A DNA stretch of 64,000 bases from an uncultured Candidatus Saccharibacteria bacterium (lineage in GTDB: Bacteria; Patescibacteriota; Saccharimonadia; Saccharimonadales; Saccharimonadaceae), in the NCBI GenBank assembly GCA_938042065.1, contig CALISG010000023.1, positions 1-64,000 on the forward strand. Direction: 5' to 3'. How positions within the stretch are numbered: the stretch's first letter is position 1; each line of letters starts with the position of its first letter. Below, one piece after another: positions 48,593 to 57,293 of this stretch. The position numbers and the translations under genes are program-made. The notes under the pieces were generated by a model that saw nothing but the letters and a program-made list of their open reading frames with translations, made no database searches and was not told where the DNA came from.

Positions 48593-51022
48593 TCACGCCA
48601 CAATATTGACGAGCTTGCCCTTGACGTAGATAATTTTCTTCGGCTCATACGGCACGAATTTCTGGACATTGGCGTCAGCTAGCGCTAGCTCCTTGATCTG
48701 CTCTTCACTAGCATCAGCAGCGACCTCGAGTTTAGCGCGCAGTTTGCCATTGACTTGCACGATAATGAGCAAGCTGTCGCTGGCAATCTTAGCATTATCC
48801 CAGGCAGGCCAAGCGGCAAAATCGAGCTGCGAAGTTTCGCCAAGCTGCTGCCACAATTCGGCAGCCATGTGCGGCGCAAACGGCTGCACCAATTGCACTA
48901 GCGTCTTGAGATGCGAGCGCCAATCTTCGCTGTAGCCCGCCACTTTCAATTTGTACAAATCATTCACGCATTCCATCAGTGCTGCAATCGCCGTATTAAA
49001 GCTAAGCCGATGAATGTCATCGGTGGCTTTCTTGGTAGTAGAATTAATAATGGCATCAAGCTTCTGAGCATCAGACGTACCGGTTTTATCGCTGTCGTCA
49101 AATTCTTGCACTAGCGTCCACAAGCGATTAAGAAAACGATAAACACCAGCAATGCCGCGGCTGTTCCAACTAGAGTTTTCGTTAATCGGACCCAGGAAAA
49201 GTTCAAACGTACGCAGAGCGTCAGCGCCATAGCCAGCGTTGATAACTTCGAGCGGATCAACGACATTACCGAGACTTTTGCTCATTTTGCGGCCGTCCTC
49301 GGCTTGAATCAAACCATGGTAAACCAGCTTTTTTACTGGTTCGGCAAAATCTGTCAGCCCAAGCTCGCGAAAGACATGCGTCCAAAAGCGCACATATAGC
49401 AAATGGGCCGTCGCGTGATCGCCGCCGACATACATATCGAGCGGCGCCCAGTAATTTGCCTTGTCTGGCGCCCAAGCCTGCTGCGCATTGTGCGGATCGG
49501 TATACCGCAGCAAATACCAGCTACTGCAAGCGTAACCGTCCATCGTGTCGGTCTCGCGCCGAGCTGGAGAGCCACAAACTGGACAAGTCGTCTGCACCCA
49601 GTCTTCTTGCGCCGCCAAGACTGATTTGCCATCACCGCGCGGCTGGAAATCATCGACATCCGGCAATAGCACTGGCAAATCGCTTTCTGGGACTGGCACT
49701 GCACCGTGCTCTGGACAATAAATAATCGGAATCGGCGCGCCCCAATAGCGCTGGCGGCTGATCAGCCAATCGCGCATTTTGTAAGTAATTTGCGACTTGC
49801 CTTTACCCTCTTGCTCGAGCCAAGCGACAATTTGCTCGCGAGCATCCTCGCTGCGCGTACCGTCAAAAGCGCCAGAGTTCACCAGAACACCTTCGCCGTG
49901 GTAACAAGCGTCGGTGTCGATATCGTCCTCGGGCCGCTCAATTACCTCAACGACTGGCAGCTCGAATTTTTCAGCAAAAGCAAAGTCGCGGTCGTCATGC
50001 GCTGGCACGCCCATCACCGCACCAGTGCCATAGCCCCCCAGAACATAATCGGCAATCCAAATTGGAATCTTTTGGCCGGTCGCCGGGTTGATAGCATAGC
50101 TGCCGCTAAAAACACCTGTTTTTTCTTTGGTGTCGTTGCTGCGTTCAATCTCTGATTTCTTGACGGCATCATCAATATAGTTCTCGACCAATTCACGCGT
50201 TTCATCGGTCAACAGCGTGCGCGCTAATGGATGCTCGGGCGCTAACACCAGAAAGGTTGCGCCAAAAATCGTATCAGGACGCGTCGAGAAAACGGTTATC
50301 GTATCATCGCTGCCATCAACTTGAAAAGTAATCTCAGCGCCTTCGCTTTTGCCAATCCAGTTAGTCTGCGCAATTTTGATTTTGTCTGGCCAATCCATCT
50401 CTGGCAGCTCGGCAAGCAGTTGCTCGGCATAAGCAGTAATCCGGAAGAACCACTGTTTCATCGACTTCTTAACAACAACCGAGTCGCAGCGCCAGCATTT
50501 GCCGTCAATCACCTGCTCGTTGGCGAGAACCGTCTTGTCTTTTGGACACCACCATTGCAGCGATTCTTTTTGATAGGCTAAATCCTTTTCAAACAGCTTA
50601 GTAAATATCCACTGCGTCCATTTGTAGTATTCTGGGTCGCTGGTATTGATCTCGCGCGACCAATCGATACTAGCACCGACACTGCGCAATTGTTTTTTGA
50701 AATTCGCAATATTGTCAGCTGTAGTTTCTCGAGGTTTGCGGCCAGTTTTGATAGCGTAATTCTCGGCCGGCAAACCAAAGCTATCCCAGCCAATCGGATA
50801 CATTACGTTGTAACCGAGCGCCCGGCGAAAACGCGCCACCGCATCGACAATGGAATGCTCCATAAAGTGACCGGTATGCATGCCTGCGCCGCTTGGATAC
50901 GGAAACATGCCCGTCACATAGTATTTTGGCTTGGCGCTTGACTCGTTCGTATGATAACGCTGGTCATCCGCCCAGATTTGCTGCCATTTCGGCTCAATTT
51001 CAGAAGGGTTATAGTGTCTCAT
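48593..51022 (-). CDS. leuS: Leucyl-tRNA synthetase
   Basis: 809 aa from the ATG (a TTG one codon earlier is the alternative). HIGH-type motif PSGAGMHTGH (near 44-53), connective peptide 1 editing domain (about 220-415) with TTCPVCGSPARRET zinc-like site near 475, and KMSKS at GRKMSKSLGN (near 600). C-terminal anticodon and tail domains complete. TATACT ends about 8 bases before ATG. Confidence 0.97.
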   Translation of the reverse strand: MRHYNPSEIEPKWQQIWADDQRYHTNESSAKPKYYVTGMFPYPSGAGMHTGHFMEHSIVDAVARFRRALGYNVMYPIGWDSFGLPAENYAIKTGRKPRETTADNIANFKKQLRSVGASIDWSREINTSDPEYYKWTQWIFTKLFEKDLAYQKESLQWWCPKDKTVLANEQVIDGKCWRCDSVVVKKSMKQWFFRITAYAEQLLAELPEMDWPDKIKIAQTNWIGKSEGAEITFQVDGSDDTITVFSTRPDTIFGATFLVLAPEHPLARTLLTDETRELVENYIDDAVKKSEIERSNDTKEKTGVFSGSYAINPATGQKIPIWIADYVLGGYGTGAVMGVPAHDDRDFAFAEKFELPVVEVIERPEDDIDTDACYHGEGVLVNSGAFDGTRSEDAREQIVAWLEQEGKGKSQITYKMRDWLISRQRYWGAPIPIIYCPEHGAVPVPESDLPVLLPDVDDFQPRGDGKSVLAAQEDWVQTTCPVCGSPARRETDTMDGYACSSWYLLRYTDPHNAQQAWAPDKANYWAPLDMYVGGDHATAHLLYVRFWTHVFRELGLTDFAEPVKKLVYHGLIQAEDGRKMSKSLGNVVDPLEVINAGYGADALRTFELFLGPINENSSWNSRGIAGVYRFLNRLWTLVQEFDDSDKTGTSDAQKLDAIINSTTKKATDDIHRLSFNTAIAALMECVNDLYKLKVAGYSEDWRSHLKTLVQLVQPFAPHMAAELWQQLGETSQLDFAAWPAWDNAKIASDSLLIIVQVNGKLRAKLEVAADASEEQIKELALADANVQKFVPYEPKKIIYVKGKLVNIVA

Positions 51023-51064
51023 CAACTATCAGTATAACAGATAAAACACAGCTGGTTCTAGTAA

Positions 51065-52426
51065 TTAATCGTCGTAATCGCTATATTCTAAGTCATTATC
51101 AGTATCAACGGTTGGCGCAGATAAATAACTACCGCCAGCTACAGACTGAAAAGATTGGCTGATTGCGCTTGCCCACTCTTCAGCGCTTATAGCGTCGCTT
51201 GGAACAGTGACCTGTGAACCTTTGCTAAAATCAATAACTGTTTTGGCGCTAACATTGTAGTTTTTGTCGGAACGGCTATCGGTCTTAAGGTTAGTGGCCT
51301 TAACGTCAACGCCGCGCAGTTCATGCGACCATTGCGACACCCAAACGGTCATGGTAGCGTCAGCTTTTGATTTGGCTTTTTTGGCAGACTTGTAAGTATC
51401 AGACGACGAAGACGAAACGTTCGGCGCGCAAGATTCAACGCTTTTAGCGAAAGAGGTTTCTCGAAAATCCTTCCAGAAAGCCTCTGCTTTGTCGTCATCA
51501 ACTGATACGTCGTAGCCAAAATTACCATTTTGCGACTTAACTTCTTTGTCGATAATTATAAATGGATGTTTTTTGTAAACGCTGGAGATTTGATGCTTAG
51601 CTTTGTCGTCTTTGGAGTATTTTTTGTAAGCATCAATCACACATTGCAGTTGATTGGCTGATTTTTTGTCCTGCTTGCGAGCATCGGCTAGCGAATACTT
51701 TACCCATTTGCCGTCAATCTTTTTCAGATGTTTTTCAGCCTGAGCTGGCAGCTTTTGATGTAATATAGACAACGTCTCCTTGATACTTGATACGATATTA
51801 TCCTTGAAATAGACCGTGCCGTTGTCAGTTACCAAACCGCTAGCCTTGAGAGACAGCTCCTTGCCATTCACCTCTAGAACTAACTCGGCATTTGCGTCAA
51901 ATTTCGGCGTATTTTCAGCGCCTGTATCAAATGTGAATTTTTTGAACTTAATGTTCACACCGTCGGCTTCATAAGAGAAGTTTGAGTTCACTGTGGTTTT
52001 AGTCGAGACTTTGGTAGCGAGCGGCAATTTGCTAACCGCATCGAGCAAGACGTTTTCTGGCTTCTGATAAAACGCATAGGCAGTAGCGCCAGCAATCGCC
52101 AGCAGCACAACTAATACTGCAGCGCAAATAGCAATAATCAAGCCTGCTTTAGACTTTCGCTGGCCCATCGCCATCTGCGGCGGCAACGCTGGCTGAGCTA
52201 TAGGTTGAGCCACAGTCTGGTTAGCGACAACCGGAGCGGCAGCTGGCTGTTCTGCTACAGCATTGGATTTTGCAGCGAATTGTTCGGCGGCTACTGACGC
52301 TGGCGCTGTTGTGCTTGTTGAAACTTTAGCTTTTTTACTGGTCTCGGTTTTGGCCTTGGTTTTGGGCTTGTCAGAGACTCTCTTTTTAGTGGTTTTCGGC
52401 TTCTTTGGCGCACCGTCTTGTTTCAT
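51065..52426 (-). CDS. Surface-exposed membrane protein, unknown
   Basis: 453 aa. Residues 1-88 are a Lys/Thr/Ala/Pro-rich cytoplasmic tail, 93-118 a membrane span (AGLIIAICAAVLVVLLAIAG), 119-453 an extracytoplasmic domain with two Cys and repeated beta strands, ending in an acidic Asp/Tyr tail. The N-in, single-span layout is common for cell-surface proteins of this lineage. No enzyme motif. Ribosome site AAAGGAG. Confidence 0.6.
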   Translation of the reverse strand: MKQDGAPKKPKTTKKRVSDKPKTKAKTETSKKAKVSTSTTAPASVAAEQFAAKSNAVAEQPAAAPVVANQTVAQPIAQPALPPQMAMGQRKSKAGLIIAICAAVLVVLLAIAGATAYAFYQKPENVLLDAVSKLPLATKVSTKTTVNSNFSYEADGVNIKFKKFTFDTGAENTPKFDANAELVLEVNGKELSLKASGLVTDNGTVYFKDNIVSSIKETLSILHQKLPAQAEKHLKKIDGKWVKYSLADARKQDKKSANQLQCVIDAYKKYSKDDKAKHQISSVYKKHPFIIIDKEVKSQNGNFGYDVSVDDDKAEAFWKDFRETSFAKSVESCAPNVSSSSSDTYKSAKKAKSKADATMTVWVSQWSHELRGVDVKATNLKTDSRSDKNYNVSAKTVIDFSKGSQVTVPSDAISAEEWASAISQSFQSVAGGSYLSAPTVDTDNDLEYSDYDD

Positions 52427-52473
52427 TGCTAGCTGCTCCTTTACTCCTTAACTTAAACCTATTATACACACGA

Positions 52474-53748
52474 TTAAAATTGCTGGAAATATTTGTCTTT
52501 GATAGCTAGCCATTTATCGCTTTGGCGGACTAATTCAGCGTCCTCGGTCATGTCGCAGAGCACCTTAACACATTCTTCGAGGAATATTTCGTTCTGCGAG
52601 CCTTTGACCAGCACTACCGTTCCTGGCTCGGTTATCGAACGGACGAACTCGCCAGCTTCGATAGCGTTGCGCGCCACATGAACTTGGCAGCCTGTCGAAC
52701 GGGCCGCTGGTGCTAAGTATTGCGTCGCCGCCACGCCGACGACTACCACCCACGACAAAAGACTCGGATCGCACATGCGACCGAGCTTCTCGTGCTCGGC
52801 CTGGCTGCTGCCGCCAAGCTCTAGCATATCGCCAAAAACAGCCACACGACTCGGTACATCCGTGAACTCGTATAGAGTTCGCAGCGCCGCCTGAGCCGCT
52901 GCCGGGCTAGAATTATAAGTGTCGTCTATAATAGTCACGCCGCCAATGCCGCGCAACAGATTCATCCGCCCCGGCACTGGCTTGAGCAGCGACAATCCGC
53001 GTATTATATCTTCTACTGGCAGCCCGAGCATCATCGCCGCGCCAACTGCCCCCATGATCGGGCGCAAGCTATGCTCGCCCACTACTTTAATAGTAGCGGG
53101 AAAACGAATATCGTTAGGAGCAATAACCGTGCCGCTGTAGCCGTTTTCGTCAAGCTGTTGCTGCTCGAATCGAAACTCTGCTAGCCCAGTTGTACCGTAA
53201 GTGCTAAAGTTCGCCGACTCCAAGAAATCTGCAAACCGCCCGTCGATATCATCGCGGTTAATTAGCGTATACTCAGAAAATTTAGCGACAAATAGCTCTT
53301 CTTGAGCCACATGTTCAATTGAACCAAAAAATTCCATATGTTCAGGTGTTATCGCCGTAACCAGTGCAATATTCGGCCGCAAGTAAGTGCCAAAATCCAT
53401 CATCTCGCCTGGATGGTCAACGCCTAATTCTTGGATAATAATATCGACATCCGCCGGACTATAGACGCGGCGATGCGCTGCCCTAAAAACACCTAGCCAC
53501 GCCAATGGGCTATGCAGTCTCTCTGGTAAGTTAATGCCGAGAATCGCCAATGGCGCCGACACTTCTGAATTATAATTGCCCTCGTGCATGCGGACGCGAA
53601 AACGCTGCGATAATAATCTGCCGAGAGCACGCTTGGTGCTAGTTTTGCCAACACTGCCAGCAACAACTATCAATCTGACATGCGGATGCAGCTCAAAGTA
53701 CTTAACGACATACTTTTGAAGCTTCTTCTTGATATACTTTTTGAACAT
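52474..53748 (-). CDS. murF: MurF-like Mur ligase
   Basis: 424 aa. ATP loop VAGSVGKTSTKRALG (about 30-44), central domain with ELGVDHPGEM and TAITPEHMEFFGS (about 135-147), and C-terminal IDDTYNSSPAAAQAALRTL with the MurF DxYNxxP motif (near 273). MurF joins D-Ala-D-Ala to the UDP-muramoyl tripeptide. N-terminal substrate domain is short or absent, so another Mur-like substrate is possible. TATGAT ends 6 bases before ATG. Confidence 0.85.
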   Translation of the reverse strand: MFKKYIKKKLQKYVVKYFELHPHVRLIVVAGSVGKTSTKRALGRLLSQRFRVRMHEGNYNSEVSAPLAILGINLPERLHSPLAWLGVFRAAHRRVYSPADVDIIIQELGVDHPGEMMDFGTYLRPNIALVTAITPEHMEFFGSIEHVAQEELFVAKFSEYTLINRDDIDGRFADFLESANFSTYGTTGLAEFRFEQQQLDENGYSGTVIAPNDIRFPATIKVVGEHSLRPIMGAVGAAMMLGLPVEDIIRGLSLLKPVPGRMNLLRGIGGVTIIDDTYNSSPAAAQAALRTLYEFTDVPSRVAVFGDMLELGGSSQAEHEKLGRMCDPSLLSWVVVVGVAATQYLAPAARSTGCQVHVARNAIEAGEFVRSITEPGTVVLVKGSQNEIFLEECVKVLCDMTEDAELVRQSDKWLAIKDKYFQQF

Positions 53749-53793
53749 AATTCTATCATACCGTATACGGTTAAGAAATTGAAATGTGCGCCG

Positions 53794-54411
53794 TCATTCT
53801 AGCAGTCCAAAACCGCGAATCGGTCCGTCGCGGCTGAGATCCGACTGTTGAATGTTAATCACGCCGCCCTCGTTACCGCCAATAGTCGTCACCTTGCCGT
53901 TGTCGTATTTGAGCACAAAGTTTACATGCTCGCCATGACGGCTGGCGTTGTCATACATAATAGCGTCGCCAGGCTGCAACTGGTAGCCGCTATTTGCGGC
54001 GCGGAACTTACCAGCGTTACGATAATACGTCTCGAGGCTGCGCACACCTGGAATACGCCAACCGCCGTTGTGCGGATTAGTTAGCGGCGCGCCAGCTTGG
54101 CGGCTGACCCAACTAACAAAATTTGCGCACCAATCCTGCTTCTCGCCCTGGCTATAAAACGGGCCAGGCTGCGGATTATCGTATTGTTGGCGAAGTATAT
54201 TTACAGCGCGAGCACGTAGCGGCGACAGCTTATCTACCTGAATATCAGGGAATTTTTCACGAGCTGGTTGCAATTTGACAGCAGTGTAGCCACCCGATGA
54301 ACGAGATACAAAGTAGGTCGCTGTGCACACCAAGACAATTACCGTTACCAAGACTACACCGAAAATTATCGGCCCACGCCAAGATACTTGCTTTCGCTGA
54401 ATACTTCTCAT
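53794..54411 (-). CDS. Membrane-anchored CHAP-domain peptidoglycan hydrolase
   Basis: 205 aa. One span near 14-34, then a CHAP domain from about 80: QDWCANFVSWVSRQAG with catalytic Cys (near 89), HGEHVNFVLKY with the His (near 160) and GGNEGG with the third residue. Would cut peptide stems or cross-bridges in the wall or, for an epibiont, in a host wall. TATAAT ends 7 bases before ATG. Next to the MurF-like gene on the same strand. Confidence 0.82.
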   Translation of the reverse strand: MRSIQRKQVSWRGPIIFGVVLVTVIVLVCTATYFVSRSSGGYTAVKLQPAREKFPDIQVDKLSPLRARAVNILRQQYDNPQPGPFYSQGEKQDWCANFVSWVSRQAGAPLTNPHNGGWRIPGVRSLETYYRNAGKFRAANSGYQLQPGDAIMYDNASRHGEHVNFVLKYDNGKVTTIGGNEGGVINIQQSDLSRDGPIRGFGLLE

Positions 54412-54443
54412 TAAAATTATTATACCTGCTTTCTAGCCTAAAG

Positions 54444-54470
54444 AAAAACACTCTCCGGCGGGGAGAGTAT
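54444..54470 (-). terminator. tRNA-Phe terminator
   Basis: ACTCTCC/GGAGAGT stem (54450-56/54462-68) followed on the minus strand by a T-run (54448-54444). Confidence 0.8.
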
Positions 54471-54475
54471 TTTGC

Positions 54476-54551
54476 TGGTGGCTCCTACTAGACTCGAACT
54501 AGTGACACAAGGCTCTTCAGGCCTCTGCTCTACCAACTGAGCTAAAGAGCC
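54476..54551 (-). tRNA. tRNA-Phe(GAA)
   Basis: Cloverleaf on minus strand: acceptor GGCTCTT/AGGAGCC (one G-T), anticodon loop CTGAAGA giving GAA, T loop TTCGAGT, discriminator A and encoded CCA (54478-54476). Substrate of PheST in this window. Confidence 0.96.
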
Positions 54552-54597
54552 ACAAATTTACCTTATGATTGTACTAAAAATCTGGCGAGCTGGCAAG

Positions 54598-54618
54598 GAA
54601 AAAGCCAAGGCTCCTTGG
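54598..54618 (-). terminator. Terminator after DUF4396 gene
   Basis: CCAAGG/CCTTGG (54605-10/54613-18, very short loop), followed on the minus strand by C and five T. Confidence 0.6.
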
Positions 54619-54638
54619 AATTTATTCGCGCGCCGTTA

Positions 54639-55124
54639 TTATTTATTATGGTGGTGATACTGATGAGTCAGCGCGTGACCCTTGCCGCGGCGCAATAAAT
54701 ATAAATTAACAGGGTACGACACTAGGAACGCGGCAGTCATGCATAGCAGCCGGCTTATCCAATACATCGGATGAGTGAGGTCTTTGTTCATGGCGCCTGG
54801 CACAACGAGCATGATGACATTGTCAACGATGGTCATCGACAGAATTGATAACGTATCGGCAGCGAAAACCAATTTGAAGGCTTTGATGAACGATAGCTTA
54901 GCGCTTATCAGCGGGATAGTTGATACAGTATAGCCAGACGTAAATGCCAAAACCGATGCCAAAATTACCGTGGCGTGCGGTGTAAATCCAGCGTGCGTGC
55001 CGATGGTGACGCCGAGCATTTCGCCGATCATGCAGCCCGCCAAACAGTGCAAAGTCGCTGCTAATGCCATGCGTTTGGTTGAAGTTTTTGTGTTGCAGTG
55101 AGAATGAGATTCGTGGTGCATCAT
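54639..55124 (-). CDS. DUF4396-type membrane protein, His-rich start
   Basis: 161 aa. Starts MMHHESHSHCN and ends HALTHQYHHHNK, both metal-binding-looking His clusters, with four helices between (about 22-45, 50-75, 80-110, 120-148). DUF4396 proteins are often found with CsoR-type regulators. Overlaps the regulator by 4 bp (ATGA), so the two are co-translated. A metal transport or storage role (Cu, Ni or Co) is inference. Confidence 0.75.
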   Translation of the reverse strand: MMHHESHSHCNTKTSTKRMALAATLHCLAGCMIGEMLGVTIGTHAGFTPHATVILASVLAFTSGYTVSTIPLISAKLSFIKAFKLVFAADTLSILSMTIVDNVIMLVVPGAMNKDLTHPMYWISRLLCMTAAFLVSYPVNLYLLRRGKGHALTHQYHHHNK

Positions 55125-55408
55125 TTCGTCCTTATATTATTTAACTCGTATAGATTAAGTAGCTCTTCTACAGCTTCATTTTGCTGGATTTCATCGCCCG
55201 AGGCTATTTTGTCAGCAATGTGCGTGCGCAAGTGCCGCTCCAAAATGAGCTTATTGAGCGATGCCAGCGACTTTTGCAGCGCTAGGCTTTGCGTTAAAAT
55301 ATCCATGCAATATGCGTCGTCGGCAATTTGCTTCTCTAGTCCGCGCATTTGCCCTAAAATAATTTTTGTGCGGTGCAGAGCTCGCCGCTTGATGTCTGTT
55401 GTGTCCAT
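55121..55408 (-). CDS. CsoR/RcnR-family metal-sensing repressor
   Basis: 95 aa all-helical repressor. Metal ligand positions: Cys34 in DAYCMDIL and His-x3-His in ERHLRTHIAD (near 59 and 63). Copper CsoR normally has Cys at the last position; His there is the RcnR-type (Ni/Co) pattern. An early His/Asp in MDTTDIKRRALHR could complete the site. Binds a GC inverted repeat in its own promoter by inference. Leaderless start. Confidence 0.85.
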   Translation of the reverse strand: MDTTDIKRRALHRTKIILGQMRGLEKQIADDAYCMDILTQSLALQKSLASLNKLILERHLRTHIADKIASGDEIQQNEAVEELLNLYELNNIRTK

Positions 55409-55414
55409 GATTTT

Positions 55415-55444
55415 ATCATATACCCCCTGGGGGTATTATGTCAA
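55415..55444 (-). promoter_or_regulatory. Metal-regulator promoter with operator in spacer
   Basis: Minus strand TTGACA (55444-55439), 18-base spacer, TATGAT (55420-55415), ATG after 6 bases. The 17-base palindrome ATACCCCC-x-GGGGGTAT (55420-55436) fills the spacer, the typical CsoR/RcnR-family operator form. Repressor binding there would block RNA polymerase directly. Confidence 0.8.
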
Positions 55445-55502
55445 CCTACTTAGCACATATTCAAAGCTTGACTGATTATAAGTATTTACTAACGTGAACA
55501 GC

Positions 55503-56174
55503 CTATTTTAGCTGAGTAGCTTTAGAATACTTCAGCGTAGTAACCAAGAAAATAATGGCTGGCGGAATAATAAATACCATATACGCTAGTACTGTGATCA
55601 AGGATTTTTCGGCAGGCAGCATCCACAGCGGCATGCTACCAACTGCAGGGCTGGGGTCGTTGTCCTTTGCGATACCAAATAAACCATGCATGAATAGCAT
55701 GCCTACATTCAGCATCAGCATGATTGAACTTACAATTCGCCATAGCCGCAGCCTCGCTAACGGTGAATGAGCCGTCCCGAGAGTCAAGCAAAACGGTACC
55801 AAGAAAAGATTAACTATTACAGGTCCAAAAAACGGCTCGTCTTGCATGCGAGCAATAAACATCAAAAAAGCCCCGACGAAGAAAACAATCAGGGTAATTG
55901 TTGTACTGCGCGCTAGATGAAAAACAATATTATTACTACTATTAACAAACTCTCGATGCTGCTGAATAATACCTTTAGGAGCGTCGTTAGGGTTTGTAAC
56001 CGCCTCCGCCCCAGGTTCTACTGCCGACTGTTGGTTTGCCATTTGCGGTGATTGACTAGGTAACGGCTGTGTCGCTGGCGTCACTTGCGGCGGTTGGTCG
56101 GGCATTGGCTGCATCGTTGGTGTTGTCTGTGAAACTGGCGACTGCGGATTCGCGTTTTGCTGATCATTGTTCAT
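55503..56174 (-). CDS. Membrane protein with Pro/Gln-rich N-terminus
   Basis: 223 aa from the ATG of MNNDQQNANP, which lies exactly 6 bases after TATAAT; the longer frame runs through the promoter. Residues 1-65 are Pro/Gln-rich and disordered, then four helices (about 83-103, 115-130, 137-160, 190-215). No family recognised. Divergent from the SPFH gene. Confidence 0.65.
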   Translation of the reverse strand: MNNDQQNANPQSPVSQTTPTMQPMPDQPPQVTPATQPLPSQSPQMANQQSAVEPGAEAVTNPNDAPKGIIQQHREFVNSSNNIVFHLARSTTITLIVFFVGAFLMFIARMQDEPFFGPVIVNLFLVPFCLTLGTAHSPLARLRLWRIVSSIMLMLNVGMLFMHGLFGIAKDNDPSPAVGSMPLWMLPAEKSLITVLAYMVFIIPPAIIFLVTTLKYSKATQLK

Positions 56175-56229
56175 ATGGTTATTATACCGCTTTGGTGCTA
56201 GAATATCATTATATAAATAGGAGGTATTT

Positions 56230-56973
56230 ATGGAAATAATGATAGTAATTTTAGTCATCTTAGCTATTTATGTGCTGAGCGGTATCAAGGTAGTCAATCA
56301 ATACCAGCGCGGCGTAGTATTGACGCTGGGTAAATTTACTGGTGTGCGCGAACCGGGACTAAGGGTGGTAGTGCCGATTTTTCAGACAATGATGATGGTG
56401 GATGTGCGTTCGACACCGATTGACGTGCCAAAGCAAGAAGTCATCACCAAAGACAACGTCACTGTCGGCGTAGATGCGGTGGTTTATTTCCGAGTGATTA
56501 ACGCACCAAAGGCGGTGCTGGAGACGACCAATTATATTTACGCCACCAGCCAATTTGCCCAGGCTGCCCTGCGCGACGTAACTGGTAATGTCGATATGGA
56601 CGACCTGCTCGCCAAGCGCGAGGAGATCTCGCAGCAAATCAAGGAAATTGTCGATGCCGAAACCGACAAATGGGGTATCGATGTTGAGAATGTCAAAATC
56701 CAGAACATTGAACTGCCGGGCGACATGAAGCGTGCCATGGCCAAGCAAGCCGAAGCCGAGCGCGAACGCCGTGCTAACATCATCAACGCCGATGGTGAAA
56801 AAGCTGCCGCCGAGACACTGGCGCAGGCGGCCGAGATTCTGGCAAAAACTCAGGGCGCGATTAACCTGCGCACCCTGAACACACTGGAGCGCATCTCCAC
56901 CGAGCCATCGCAAAAGACGATGATGCTCTTCCCAATTGAATTGATTGACGCGATTCGCGGGAATAAAAAGTAA
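56230..56973 (+). CDS. SPFH/stomatin-type slipin
   Basis: 247 aa. One N-terminal span (3-18), then the SPFH (band 7) domain starting VNQYQRGVVLTLGKFTGVREPG and a C-terminal coiled coil (KAAAETLAQAAEILAKTQGA). Slipins form membrane microdomains and often work with an NfeD-type protein, absent here. Ribosome site AGGAGGT. Leads a two-gene transcript with the DUF4342 protein. Confidence 0.92.
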   Translation: MEIMIVILVILAIYVLSGIKVVNQYQRGVVLTLGKFTGVREPGLRVVVPIFQTMMMVDVRSTPIDVPKQEVITKDNVTVGVDAVVYFRVINAPKAVLETTNYIYATSQFAQAALRDVTGNVDMDDLLAKREEISQQIKEIVDAETDKWGIDVENVKIQNIELPGDMKRAMAKQAEAERERRANIINADGEKAAAETLAQAAEILAKTQGAINLRTLNTLERISTEPSQKTMMLFPIELIDAIRGNKK

Positions 56974-56982
56974 GGAGTAACC

Positions 56983-57231
56983 ATGAGCGAACAAAACCGC
57001 ACCGAAGAATTTAGCGTTAACGGCGATCAAGTTGTCGAGAAGGTCAAGCAACTTATCAAAGAAGGTAACGTCCGCCGCGTCATCATCAAGAACGAAAAAG
57101 GCGAAAATATCATGGAATTCCCAGTCACTGCTGGTGTGGTAAGCGCATTATTACTACCGACACTTGCGGCACTTGGTGCAGCGGTGGCATTGATGACGCA
57201 GTGCACGATCGCGGTAGAGCGGCGGGATTAG
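56983..57231 (+). CDS. DUF4342 protein
   Basis: 82 aa. DUF4342 pattern: VEKVKQLIKEGNVRRVIIKNEKGENIMEFPVT (quoted part GNVRRVIIKNEKGE, about 27-40), then one hydrophobic segment (50-72). Lies 9 bp after the slipin gene with its own ribosome site AAGGAG; a partnership is likely but unproven. Confidence 0.8.
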   Translation: MSEQNRTEEFSVNGDQVVEKVKQLIKEGNVRRVIIKNEKGENIMEFPVTAGVVSALLLPTLAALGAAVALMTQCTIAVERRD

Positions 57232-57293
57232 CACCAATCTTTACAAATAAACTGCTGGATTCCTCAGCGCAACTCTTCAGTCCGAAAACCTTG

